From Methylomonas subterranea (GTDB taxonomy: Bacteria > Pseudomonadota > Gammaproteobacteria > Methylococcales > Methylomonadaceae), in contig NZ_JANIBJ010000004.1 of the NCBI RefSeq assembly GCF_024505185.1, forward strand, positions 62,001 through 126,000: a stretch of 64,000 nucleotides of DNA, read 5' to 3'. The position numbers and the translations under genes were made by a program. Of the stretch, positions 33,943 to 42,139 are shown in pieces. The notes under the pieces are model-generated. The model did not search any database, was not told the DNA's origin, and saw nothing but the letters and a program-made list of their open reading frames with translations. How positions within the stretch are numbered: the first letter of the stretch is position 1; each line of letters starts with the position of its first letter.

Positions 33943-35538
33943 TCATTCCGGCTTGACCGCCGCCAGCAAGGCTGCGCGGCGCTGGTTCAATTGTCTGAAG
34001 CCATTGCTTAACTCATCGGCTTGTTCCCGCAGCTTGAGCTCTTCGTCCGCCATGTCCGCCAAGCTTTGCATGGTGCTAGCCAGCAATAAATCGCTCTTGC
34101 TCCGGTAAGGCCGTTTAAAACGCTGTTCAAAAGCCCGCCCCAAATCGTCCAGCAATTCTTGATAATGCGCTTCGCTGAATGCGGGTTTTTGGATGGCTTC
34201 CAGCAGTTCCCGCCGGGCGTCGAATACATCGCCGCCAAAGGCCAGTAAATAGGCCTCGCGCATCTGCGTGGCCAGTGCCCGCATCTCCGTTTCCGAGTCC
34301 TTGCATTGCACGATCAGGCGGGCCAGACCGTTTTCCGCATCATGCAGGGGTTGCCGGTGTTTTGCCATGTAGAGCGCTTCCAGCGTGCCGGCCAGTTCCT
34401 GCAACTGGGGGGCGGCGTAATCTTCCGCTTCCAGCCAGCGAAACAGCAAAGTCCGGAAGTTGGCTGGAAATCGGCCGAATCGGCCTTGAAAACCGGCCAT
34501 GAAACGGCCGCTAAAATCTTCCAGCATTTGCCGATCGGCCGACTGGTTTTGCATGGCCGTCAGCAATTGCTCGGCAAGCTCCGCGATACCTGATTCCGGG
34601 GCTGTTAAGTCCGGGGCTTGCGATACCGGGCCGGCTTGGAGGGCTTGGTCTTTTGCTTGATTGTGCCGGTTGCCCGTGGGTTGAAGGTTGGCGGTTTCCC
34701 GCGCAACATTTTGCCAATAATCGGCCAGGCCGACTTCGCTTTCCCTGCCGCCTACATGTTTCAACAAGTTATCCGCCAGGGCGAACAGGCAGCGGCTGGC
34801 CGGCGCGTTACCGAATAGCTCCACCAGCGGTGTCTGTTTGACGATGGATTGGGCTAAGCCATCGTCACGGGCCACGAAGCCACCGTAATCCACGTTTAGG
34901 TCCAGGTATTTGTTGACCGCGGCGTAAAAGCGGCGATAGGTTTCCGTGGCATGCTGATAATGCTCCACCATGTTGACCAGCACCCGGATACTACCGGGAT
35001 ATTGCCGGTTGTTCAGCAATTTCAGCATGGAAAAACCGTCCGTCAGCGAGGTCGGTTCGGGGGTGATCAGCAAAAAGGCGTGCGGTGCCGATTCGATGAA
35101 TTGCAATACGCTATCGGCTACCCCGGCCGCCGTGTCGATCAGAAAGTAGTCATAGTCGGCTTCCAACTCGGTCAAGGCCTTGCTCAGCCGGTTGCAGGTA
35201 TCGGCGTCGAGATCGGCTAAGCTGGCGATACCGGTGGCTCCGGGTACCACGGCCACGCCTTGGCGGGTCTTGACGACAATGTCGCGTAGCGATTTTTCGC
35301 CGTTGAGCACATGCTCCAGGGTAAATTCCGGCCGCAGGCCCAGCAAAATATTGATGTTTGCCAAGCCGGTGTCGGCGTCGAAGATACAGACCCTGGCGCC
35401 TTTTTGCGCCATGGCGGTGGCGACATTGGCGGTCACGCAGGTCTTGCCGACGCCGCCCTTGCCGCTGGTGAACGCCACTACATGGGCGCGAGGTTTGTCG
35501 GCCGGCAAGGGCTGTTCGGCAAAATTCGAGGATTCCAT
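33943..35538 (-). CDS. MinD/ParA-family ATPase (FlhG-like) with long C-terminal helical region
   Basis: The protein has a deviant Walker A FTSGKGGVGKT near its N-terminus, switch motifs FDADTGLANINILLG and FLIDTAAGVADSVL, and an FlhG-like segment LLITPEPTSLTDGFSMLKLL. After about residue 280, a Pro/Gln-rich linker leads into about 240 residues of predicted helices not found in FlhG itself. FlhG/MinD proteins position flagella or other polar structures; no flagellar gene is near, so the partner is unknown. ATG at 35538 is chosen; an in-frame GTG lies at 35571. Confidence 0.8.
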   Translation of the reverse strand: MESSNFAEQPLPADKPRAHVVAFTSGKGGVGKTCVTANVATAMAQKGARVCIFDADTGLANINILLGLRPEFTLEHVLNGEKSLRDIVVKTRQGVAVVPGATGIASLADLDADTCNRLSKALTELEADYDYFLIDTAAGVADSVLQFIESAPHAFLLITPEPTSLTDGFSMLKLLNNRQYPGSIRVLVNMVEHYQHATETYRRFYAAVNKYLDLNVDYGGFVARDDGLAQSIVKQTPLVELFGNAPASRCLFALADNLLKHVGGRESEVGLADYWQNVARETANLQPTGNRHNQAKDQALQAGPVSQAPDLTAPESGIAELAEQLLTAMQNQSADRQMLEDFSGRFMAGFQGRFGRFPANFRTLLFRWLEAEDYAAPQLQELAGTLEALYMAKHRQPLHDAENGLARLIVQCKDSETEMRALATQMREAYLLAFGGDVFDARRELLEAIQKPAFSEAHYQELLDDLGRAFEQRFKRPYRSKSDLLLASTMQSLADMADEELKLREQADELSNGFRQLNQRRAALLAAVKPE

Positions 35539-35687
35539 GGCCGGGGAGTGTAGTTGGTTTATGTGATCCACAGCTTACAGGTTTGGCTTAATGTTGCAGA
35601 TGTACGGTAGTACAGGCGCTCTTCTTACCGCGGCATGTCGGGCGGGCTCGGTTATAATGGCCGGCCTTTTGTTCAATTCAAAACGCC

Positions 35688-36227
35688 ATGAAAGCACCGC
35701 GTCTTGCCTGGGCTGTCACAGGTTCCGGCCATTATATCGAAGAATGTCTCGAATTCATGCTGGGCCTGGATAATGTGGATTGTTATCTCAGCCAAGCCGG
35801 CGAAGAGGTGCTGAAGATGTACGGCATCACTCTCAACAACATCAAGGACAAAATGCCGGTGTACCGGGACCGGGCGGCATCGGCGCCACCGGTGGGCTTG
35901 TTTTATAAAGGTTATTACCATACTTTCGTGATGGCGCCGACTACCTCCAACACCATCGCTAAATGCGTTTTGGGTATCGCCGATTCGCTGGTGACCAATC
36001 TGTATTCACAAGCCGGCAAATGCCGGGTGGAAAGCATCGTTTACCCCTGCGACATAGCGCCCGAGATGGAGACCACCGCGCCCGGCAATAAGCGCGTGAT
36101 GGTTTATCCGCGCCCCATCGATTTGGAGGCCACCGCTAAAATCCGAACTTTTCCGTTTACCCAGGTGGTGGAAAGCGTGGACGAACTGAAAGCGGCGGTG
36201 ATACGCCGGTTGGCGTCATTATCATGA
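35688..36227 (+). CDS. flavoprotein, DmrB-like dihydromethanopterin reductase
   Basis: The 179-residue flavodoxin-like protein starts MKAPRLAWAVTGSGHYIEECLEF and has the FMN-binding segment FVMAPTTSNTIAKCVLGIADSLVTN and the Cys-containing IVYPCDIAPEMETTAPGNKRVMVYPRP. This is the archaeoflavoprotein/DmrB pattern. DmrB reduces dihydromethanopterin to the tetrahydro form, the last step in making the one-carbon carrier of methylotrophs. The Burkholderia homologue forms a large protein cage (recalled from the literature). Coupling by an ATGA overlap to the next, pterin-related gene supports the call. Confidence 0.75.
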   Translation: MKAPRLAWAVTGSGHYIEECLEFMLGLDNVDCYLSQAGEEVLKMYGITLNNIKDKMPVYRDRAASAPPVGLFYKGYYHTFVMAPTTSNTIAKCVLGIADSLVTNLYSQAGKCRVESIVYPCDIAPEMETTAPGNKRVMVYPRPIDLEATAKIRTFPFTQVVESVDELKAAVIRRLASLS

Positions 36228-37633
36228 GCGACGAACGCATTTTGTTTTTGACCGGCAAACTGGCGGAAAAACAGCTCCGGCAGATTCTGGCGGCCATGCA
36301 GCCGGATTTCTATTACAAGGTCAAGGAAATGGGCGTCAAGGTGGCGGCCTTGATGACCGCCGACATGATAGGTCGGCGCTTGAAGGATACCGAAGGTGCT
36401 ACCCGCATCGTCATTCCCGGCCGCTGCCGCGGCGATATCGAGGCGTTGTCGCGGCAACTCGGGGTGCCGGTCGAGCGCGGGCCGGAGGAAGTCAAGGACT
36501 TGCCGGAGTATTTCGGCAAGGGCGCGCATCATTACGATCTCAACGCTTATCAAACCAAAATATTCGCCGAAATCGTCGACGCGCCCAATATCAACGTCGA
36601 AGCGGTGGTCGAGCGAGCCTACTACTACAAATCGCAGGGCGCCGACGTGATAGACATAGGCTGCTTGCCCGGTACGCCGTTTCCGCATCTGGCCGAGTGT
36701 ATTCAGACCCTGAAACAGGAGGGCTTCACGGTCAGCATCGATTCTTTGGAAGACGCGGATTTGCTGGCGGGCGGACGCGCCGGCGCCGATTACATGTTGA
36801 GTCTGACCGCCGAAAGCCTGTGGATAGCCGAGGAAGTGGCGGCCACGCCGATTATCATCCCGCAAGTGCACGGCGATTTAAGCAGCCTGGACGGGGTGAT
36901 AGAAACCCTGCAACGCAAGCGCCGCGCCTTCATCGTCGACCCCATCCTCGATCCGATTCATTTCGGTTTCACCGCATCCATCGTGCGCAATTACCAATTT
37001 CGCCAGCGCTATCCGGAGGTGGAGATGATGCTAGGGGTCGGTAATATCACCGAATTGACCCATGCGGATACTTCCGGCATGAATGCGTTGCTGCTGGGGA
37101 TTTGTTCGGAACTGAACATCAACCACATTCTGGCCACCGAAGTCAGCAAACATGCTTGCAAGGCCGTCAAGGAAGCGGACTCCGCCCGGCGCATCATGTA
37201 CGCGGCCAAGCAGCACGACAGTCTGCCCAAGCATATCGCCCCGGATTTACTGACGGTGCACGACAGCGCGCCTTTTCCCTATAGCCGCGCGGAAATCGAA
37301 GCCATCGCCGCCGAGATCCGCGACCCCAGCTACCGTATACAGGTCAGCGGCGACGGACTGCATGTGTTCAATCGCGACGGCTTTCATAGCGCGCGCGATC
37401 CCTTCGATTTATATCCGCATCTGGGTGTCGAAAGCGACGGCGGCCATGCCTTTTATTTGGGCGTTGAGCTGGCGCGGGCGCAAATTGCCTGGCAACTGGG
37501 CAAACGCTTTACGCAGGACCAGCAACTGAACTGGGGTTGCGCGGCCCGGGGCGGGGAAACGGAAGCGGATTTGCATACCTTCAAGCCGGCCGGCAGTACA
37601 CTGAAAAAACGGCACGAGCACCAAGCGGATTAA
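36224..37633 (+). CDS. dihydropteroate synthase-like protein of methanopterin biosynthesis
   Basis: The 469-residue protein has a unique N-terminal region (about 1-130) and a central TIM-barrel like dihydropteroate synthase (YKSQGADVIDIGCLPGTP, VSIDSLEDADLLAGGRAGADYMLSLT, FIVDPILDPIHFGF, MLGVGNITELTHAD). The family occurs with methanopterin genes in archaea and methylotrophs. It is thought to act in pterin cofactor assembly, though the exact step is not settled. It overlaps dmrB by ATGA. The TAA is immediately followed by a truncated transposase, so the native downstream sequence may be lost. Confidence 0.78.
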   Translation: MSDERILFLTGKLAEKQLRQILAAMQPDFYYKVKEMGVKVAALMTADMIGRRLKDTEGATRIVIPGRCRGDIEALSRQLGVPVERGPEEVKDLPEYFGKGAHHYDLNAYQTKIFAEIVDAPNINVEAVVERAYYYKSQGADVIDIGCLPGTPFPHLAECIQTLKQEGFTVSIDSLEDADLLAGGRAGADYMLSLTAESLWIAEEVAATPIIIPQVHGDLSSLDGVIETLQRKRRAFIVDPILDPIHFGFTASIVRNYQFRQRYPEVEMMLGVGNITELTHADTSGMNALLLGICSELNINHILATEVSKHACKAVKEADSARRIMYAAKQHDSLPKHIAPDLLTVHDSAPFPYSRAEIEAIAAEIRDPSYRIQVSGDGLHVFNRDGFHSARDPFDLYPHLGVESDGGHAFYLGVELARAQIAWQLGKRFTQDQQLNWGCAARGGETEADLHTFKPAGSTLKKRHEHQAD

Positions 37634-38491
37634 GGATTCCGGACCCTGCAACGGGCGCGCGCCGCCCGGCATCGGCTGCATGACGACCACGGTCTGCCAG
37701 CAACCATGCTGGCGGCACTCGACGGTTATCTGGTGCATGTCGAGCGGCAGATCGATCAGATTCGCCGCCGGGTCCCGCAAGGTGAAGCCATCCCGCATGG
37801 CGAAAAAGTCTTTTCCATTTTTCAGCCGCGCACCGAATGGATCAGCAAAGGTAAAGCCGGCGTACCGGTTGAGTTAGGTTTGCGGGTAGCGGTCGTCGAA
37901 GATCAACACCGCTTCATCCCGCACCATCAGGTCATGGGAAAAAACACCGACGATCAAGTCGCCGTATCCCTGGTCGAACACGCCCAAACCCGCTTTCCCG
38001 CCGTCAGGGCAATGAGTTTCGACAAGGGCTTTCACAGTCCCGCGAATCAGACCGAACTCAAACAGCGCCTGGAACACGTGATATTGCCGAAAAAAGGCCG
38101 ATTATCCGAAGCCGGCAAAGCCCGCGAATCCGCCCCGGAATTTGTCCGCCCGCGCCGTCAACACTCAGCCGTCGAATCGGCGATTAATGCACTGGGTGTA
38201 CATGGCCTGGACAAATGCCCCGATCATGGCCTTAACGGCTTCAAACGCTACGTGACGCTGGCCGTTGTTGCCCGCAACATTCAACGACTGGGTGCCGTCC
38301 TGCGCGAACAAGCGCAACCGGAAGCCGATCGACGACGAGGCCCGTACAAAAGCCCGAAGCACAGGAAGGGTGCATCCAAAATTCGCCCTGAAGGACTGAT
38401 TGGTATCGTTGTGTACAACGCAATAAGAAAAAATGCCGGCCTACGCCGAAAAACGGCTAGCGCTATGCTGAGTAAGCCGGCAGGATTTTGA
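37634..38491 (+). pseudogene. 5'-truncated ISNCY-type transposase
   Basis: The frame is open from 37634, directly after the previous gene's stop, without a proper start. The last ~285 codons encode an ISNCY-family transposase core: GEKVFSIFQPRTEWISKGKAGVPVELGLRV, then SFDKGFHSPANQTELKQ, then RPRRQHSAVESAINALGVHGLDKC. The N-terminal part of a full-length ISNCY transposase (roughly a third) is missing. It is a remnant of an insertion or deletion event that ended at the stop codon of the DHPS-like gene. An ATG at 37706 is available but would make an incomplete enzyme. Confidence 0.8.
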
Positions 38492-38639
38492 AAAAAGCGA
38501 GTTTCCTGTCAAGCACCAACTATTCAGCGATTGTGAAGGGTGGATAAGCCCCGCGCATCCACCATGATTGCCGGATGGTTTGGTTTATCCTACGAGACTG
38601 TCTTTCATTTGCCGGGGCGATGCGCCTGTTTCATGAGCG

Positions 38640-39455
38640 TTACGATTGGCATGCGCCGCAGAAATAGCTGGCGCGCTGGCCGATTTTGAGTTGCTGGATG
38701 GGTTCGGCGCAGGTCAAGCAGGCTTGCCCGGCCCGGCCGTATACCGCAAGCGATTGCTGAAAATATCCGGGCTTGCCTTCGGCGTTGACAAAGTCGCGTA
38801 GCGTGGTTCCGCCTTGTTCTATCGCCCATTGCAAGACGGTTTTAATGGCTTCGCAAAGGCGCAGGCAATCGGCCAAGTCAAGTGCCCCGGCCGGCCGGTT
38901 AGGATGCACACCGGCCATGAACAGCGATTCGCTGGCGTAGATATTGCCCACCCCCACCACCACATGGCTGTCCATGATCAGGTTTTTTATCGGGCCGCGG
39001 CGGTTAAGGCATTGATCCAGCAGGAATTGGGCGTTGAAGCGGTCGGATAGCGGCTCCGGTCCCAATCCGCTCAACAACACGTGCCGCTCTGCCGGTTCGC
39101 TGGTCCATAGTATGGCGCCGAAACGGCGCTGGTCGTTAAAACGCAATATCGTGCGGTCGGCGAAAACAAAATCGGCGTGATCGTGCTTGAGAACGGCTTG
39201 TTGACCGTCGGTAATCCGCAGGTTTCCCGACATGCCCAGATGAATCAATAAAGTCCCCGCGCCGGTAGACAACAACAGATATTTTCCCCGCCGCTCTACG
39301 CCTTCCAGCCGCAGGCCGGGCAGGGTGACCGTCAAACCGTCGGGTACCGGCCAACGTAAACCGGGCTGGCGGATAATGACTTGAGCAAAGGTTTTGCCCA
39401 GAATATGCGGCGCAATGCCGCGCCGGGTGGTTTCGACTTCGGGTAATTCCGGCAT
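38640..39455 (-). CDS. mutM: formamidopyrimidine-DNA glycosylase
   Basis: The 271-residue enzyme starts with the catalytic MPELPEVETTRRG (Pro2/Glu3 with Met, i.e. Pro1/Glu2 after processing) and ends with the zinc finger CLTCAEPIQQLKIGQRASYFCGAC. The helix-two-turn-helix segment VGVGNIYASESLFMAGVHP is present. It excises 8-oxoguanine and formamidopyrimidines and cleaves the abasic site. It is the last gene of a minus-strand run (EAL-HDOD, rhodanese, hflD, mutM), 6 bases after hflD. Confidence 0.95.
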   Translation of the reverse strand: MPELPEVETTRRGIAPHILGKTFAQVIIRQPGLRWPVPDGLTVTLPGLRLEGVERRGKYLLLSTGAGTLLIHLGMSGNLRITDGQQAVLKHDHADFVFADRTILRFNDQRRFGAILWTSEPAERHVLLSGLGPEPLSDRFNAQFLLDQCLNRRGPIKNLIMDSHVVVGVGNIYASESLFMAGVHPNRPAGALDLADCLRLCEAIKTVLQWAIEQGGTTLRDFVNAEGKPGYFQQSLAVYGRAGQACLTCAEPIQQLKIGQRASYFCGACQS

Positions 39456-39461
39456 GGACGC

Positions 39462-40085
39462 TCAAATTTGCGCAAGCAAATGTTTGGCTTCGGCTTGCAG
39501 TTTGGCTCTGGACAGCAATAAATGCCAGCGGCTGCCGCCGCATTGGCGCCATAGTAGGCTGGCGCGGATGCCGGCCAGCAACAGGGCACGGATTTTGTTG
39601 ACGATGGTTTGATTGCCCAGGTGTTGCGGGTCGCCGTTGATCATGATGCGCGGCTGCAAGGTGCTGATAGTGCCGTGGTAGACATCGGCCAGATTGGCCA
39701 GCACGTTTTCGTGCATGACGCCAAAATGCTCGGCCTGGCCTTGCGCGCGGACAATACCTGTGCGAATCTGCTTCAGCATCTCCGAGTTCCGAGTCAATTG
39801 TTTTTGCAGATGCACCAACTGAGCCGCGTAGCGGGCTTGTTCCGGGTTGGCCACCACGCGGCTGGTCAGTTGCAGATCCAGTTGTTCCAGCCCGTGTTTT
39901 ACTCCGTTCAGGCCGCCATACACCTCGGCCACGCTGTCCGAATCTATTTTCAATACGCTGCCTATGCTGGCCGTCATGGCATCCGGGTCGGCGTTGCCGG
40001 TGCTGGCCAGTTGGCGTACCAATGAACAGGCTTGAGCGATGCCCGCCAGGGCGATAGTTTGATTGCTGAGCGAAATTAGTGACAT
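39462..40085 (-). CDS. hflD: HflD family protein (lysogenisation regulator homologue)
   Basis: The 207-residue all-helical protein matches HflD: it starts with SNQTIALAGIAQACSLVRQLA, has SVLKIDSDSVAEVYGGLNGVKHGL in the middle, and HENVLANLADVYHGTISTLQPRIMINGDP before the C-terminal ALLLAGIRASLLWRQCGG. In E. coli HflD binds phage lambda CII and sits at the membrane; elsewhere its role is unknown, though it is often next to mnmA. Here it is 5 bases downstream of a rhodanese gene, in a different setting from the usual one. Confidence 0.9.
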   Translation of the reverse strand: MSLISLSNQTIALAGIAQACSLVRQLASTGNADPDAMTASIGSVLKIDSDSVAEVYGGLNGVKHGLEQLDLQLTSRVVANPEQARYAAQLVHLQKQLTRNSEMLKQIRTGIVRAQGQAEHFGVMHENVLANLADVYHGTISTLQPRIMINGDPQHLGNQTIVNKIRALLLAGIRASLLWRQCGGSRWHLLLSRAKLQAEAKHLLAQI

Positions 40086-40090
40086 TTAGG

Positions 40091-40531
40091 TTATTTACAG
40101 GCTACTTGTATGCAATTGGGAGAAACGGGATGGCCGGCTTTCAGCCAGGACTGCAAGCCGTTATCCAGGTGATAAACATTTTTCATGCCCAGTTTTTGGG
40201 TCAACAGGGCGCCGACTTTGCCGCTGCGATTGCCGGAGCGGCACACCAAAATCACGGCTTGGTCGGGAGAAGACTGCATTTTTCGCAGATCGGCCGCCCA
40301 TTGGTCCGGGTCGAAGCGGCCTTGCGGATCGAAGGCTTGCAATTTGCGGCTATCGGCAATCAGGCCGGAGCTTTGCCACTCCGCTTCGGTGCGAATGTCC
40401 ACAACCAGCGCATTTTGGTTTTGCTGCATTTTCAGCAATTGTTCGGGGCTGACGGCGGTCGGTTCGTCCGCCAACGTTGCATGGCCGAGGAACAGCAAAC
40501 CGGCGAAGATCAAGTTTACAATTTTTTTCAT
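40091..40531 (-). CDS. exported rhodanese-domain protein
   Basis: The 146-residue protein has a Sec signal peptide (MKKIVNLIFAGLLFLGHATLA) and one rhodanese domain ending with the active-site loop VILVCRSGNRSGKV (Cys in position) and the tail VYHLDNGLQSWLKAGHPV. It is predicted to be periplasmic, where it may transfer sulfane sulfur, though many single-domain members have no known substrate. It is 15 bases downstream of the EAL-HDOD gene and 5 upstream of hflD. Confidence 0.88.
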   Translation of the reverse strand: MKKIVNLIFAGLLFLGHATLADEPTAVSPEQLLKMQQNQNALVVDIRTEAEWQSSGLIADSRKLQAFDPQGRFDPDQWAADLRKMQSSPDQAVILVCRSGNRSGKVGALLTQKLGMKNVYHLDNGLQSWLKAGHPVSPNCIQVACK

Positions 40532-40546
40532 GGGGCTAAAGCGGCA

Positions 40547-41749
40547 TTATTTGATGTAGGGATACACTTGGCTGCTCCACCACTGGATGCAGTCCAGGTA
40601 AATTTCGGCAATACGCTTGGGTTTGATGTTGCCGAAGGTGGGGCGATTCACGTCCCAACGTTCGTAATCCAAGGCATATTGCAGGGCTTCTCCCGCCACG
40701 CCGGATTTTTGCAATATCGCGTCGCTGACCAGATTGGACAACGGCAGTTGTTGCAAGCCTTTTTCCAGCGGTAAATCCAATATGCTGTCCAGGCCGGACA
40801 GCAGGCCGACCAAGAAAAAAGTTTCCGGGTCCTGTTTGATCTCGGCCGCCAGCAATTCGCACATTTTGGCCCGCACCAGTATGGTTTGCAATATGGCGGG
40901 CGATTTCGCCGACATAGAGGAAAGCGCCAGAATATTCACCCAGCGTCTTAATTCCTTCAGCCCCAGATAGGTGGCGGCATGTTGCAGCGACTGAATTTTG
41001 TTGGGTAGGGCAAACGAGGCGGAATTCAAGTAATGCAGCAATTTGTAACTCAGGCTGACATCCTGGGCAATCACCTTGCTGATTTCCTGAAAGCCGACAT
41101 CCTGTTTGTTGATGATGGCCAAAAGCTGCAGGGTAGCCGTTTGCGACACGCCGAGTCGCTTGCCTTCCACTATATTGGGTTTGCTGAAGAAAAAGCCCTG
41201 GAACAGTTCACAGCCCCATGCCTGCAACATTTTGAACTCCTGATGGGTTTCGACTTTTTCGGCCAGCAGCTTTAGCTTGTAGGGTTTTAGGTTTTCGATC
41301 AGTCGCTGGGTGTCTTCCAGGCTGCAGGCCATGATGTCCAATTTGATGATATCGACGAATTCCAGCAGCGGCAGCCATTCCGGCGTCAATTCAAAATCGT
41401 CCAGCGCTATGGTATAACCCTGGGCGGACAACTCGCGCAAATTGTTGATGATGCGCGTATCCACTTTGACATTCTCCAGCACCTCCACCACGATGCGCTC
41501 CTTGGGCAGATCGAGCGGGGTTTTCTCCAGAATATTTTGCGCGGTAAAGTTTATAAAGGCCAGATGAGGCCCCACCAGTTCGTTTAAGCCGATTTCCAGA
41601 ATGGTATCGGTAATGACTTGATTGGTGGCCGAGGCCGCGCTTTCCTGAACCGATAAATCGAAGTCATTGCCGCGAAACAGAATTTCGTAAGCGAAGGTGT
41701 TCAATCTGTGATCAAGAATTTGTTGGCGACCGATCAGGAAGTCTGTCAT
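40547..41749 (-). CDS. EAL-HDOD two-domain signalling protein
   Basis: The 400-residue protein has an N-terminal EAL domain (about 1-205) and a C-terminal HDOD domain (about 205-400, with DVSLSYKLLHYLNSASFAL). EAL residues are partly conserved: YEILFRG in place of EALLR, VEVLEN, ALDDFELTPE without the GTG, IKLD, and the final FQGFFFSKP. It may bind or slowly hydrolyse cyclic di-GMP and act as a regulator, as other YuxH-type proteins do; activity is uncertain. It is the first gene of the minus-strand operon. Confidence 0.85.
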   Translation of the reverse strand: MTDFLIGRQQILDHRLNTFAYEILFRGNDFDLSVQESAASATNQVITDTILEIGLNELVGPHLAFINFTAQNILEKTPLDLPKERIVVEVLENVKVDTRIINNLRELSAQGYTIALDDFELTPEWLPLLEFVDIIKLDIMACSLEDTQRLIENLKPYKLKLLAEKVETHQEFKMLQAWGCELFQGFFFSKPNIVEGKRLGVSQTATLQLLAIINKQDVGFQEISKVIAQDVSLSYKLLHYLNSASFALPNKIQSLQHAATYLGLKELRRWVNILALSSMSAKSPAILQTILVRAKMCELLAAEIKQDPETFFLVGLLSGLDSILDLPLEKGLQQLPLSNLVSDAILQKSGVAGEALQYALDYERWDVNRPTFGNIKPKRIAEIYLDCIQWWSSQVYPYIK

Positions 41750-41881
41750 TGGGTTTACGAATCGGGGAGCGTTACACTATGATGAAAATCGAAAACCTTA
41801 TACCATGAGCGACCAAGCCAGTCGAGTTGGCGCCGGGTTTGAATCTTTTTTATTTTCCCCATCATAATCAGGAGAGCCATT

Positions 41882-42091
41882 ATGTCTGAATCAGTATCAA
41901 TCAACGTCAGCGGCATGAAATGCGGCGGATGCGAAAATACCTTGAATACCGCCTTGTCGGCTATTGAAGGGGTGTTGGCCGTCAAGGCCTCGCACCAGGA
42001 GAAAAAGGTTGAGGTCGAGTTCGATCCCGCCAAAACCGATCTGGACGAGATCGAGGACGCCATTGCCGACGCCGGATTCAGCGTCGAATAA
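41882..42091 (+). CDS. copZ: small heavy-metal-binding (HMA) protein, CopZ-like chaperone
   Basis: The 69-residue protein is a single HMA domain with the metal-binding loop VSGMKCGGCENTL (CXXC). It is likely a copper(I) chaperone that hands metal to the P-type ATPase encoded 48 bases downstream. A ribosome site (AGGAGAGCC) precedes the ATG. I saw no CueR-type operator upstream. Copper handling is of special importance in methanotrophs, which use copper methane monooxygenase. Confidence 0.85.
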   Translation: MSESVSINVSGMKCGGCENTLNTALSAIEGVLAVKASHQEKKVEVEFDPAKTDLDEIEDAIADAGFSVE

Positions 42092-42139
42092 AGGCATGAT
42101 TCCGCTTGGACTTCCAAGCCCAGCCCATCCGAGATAGCG

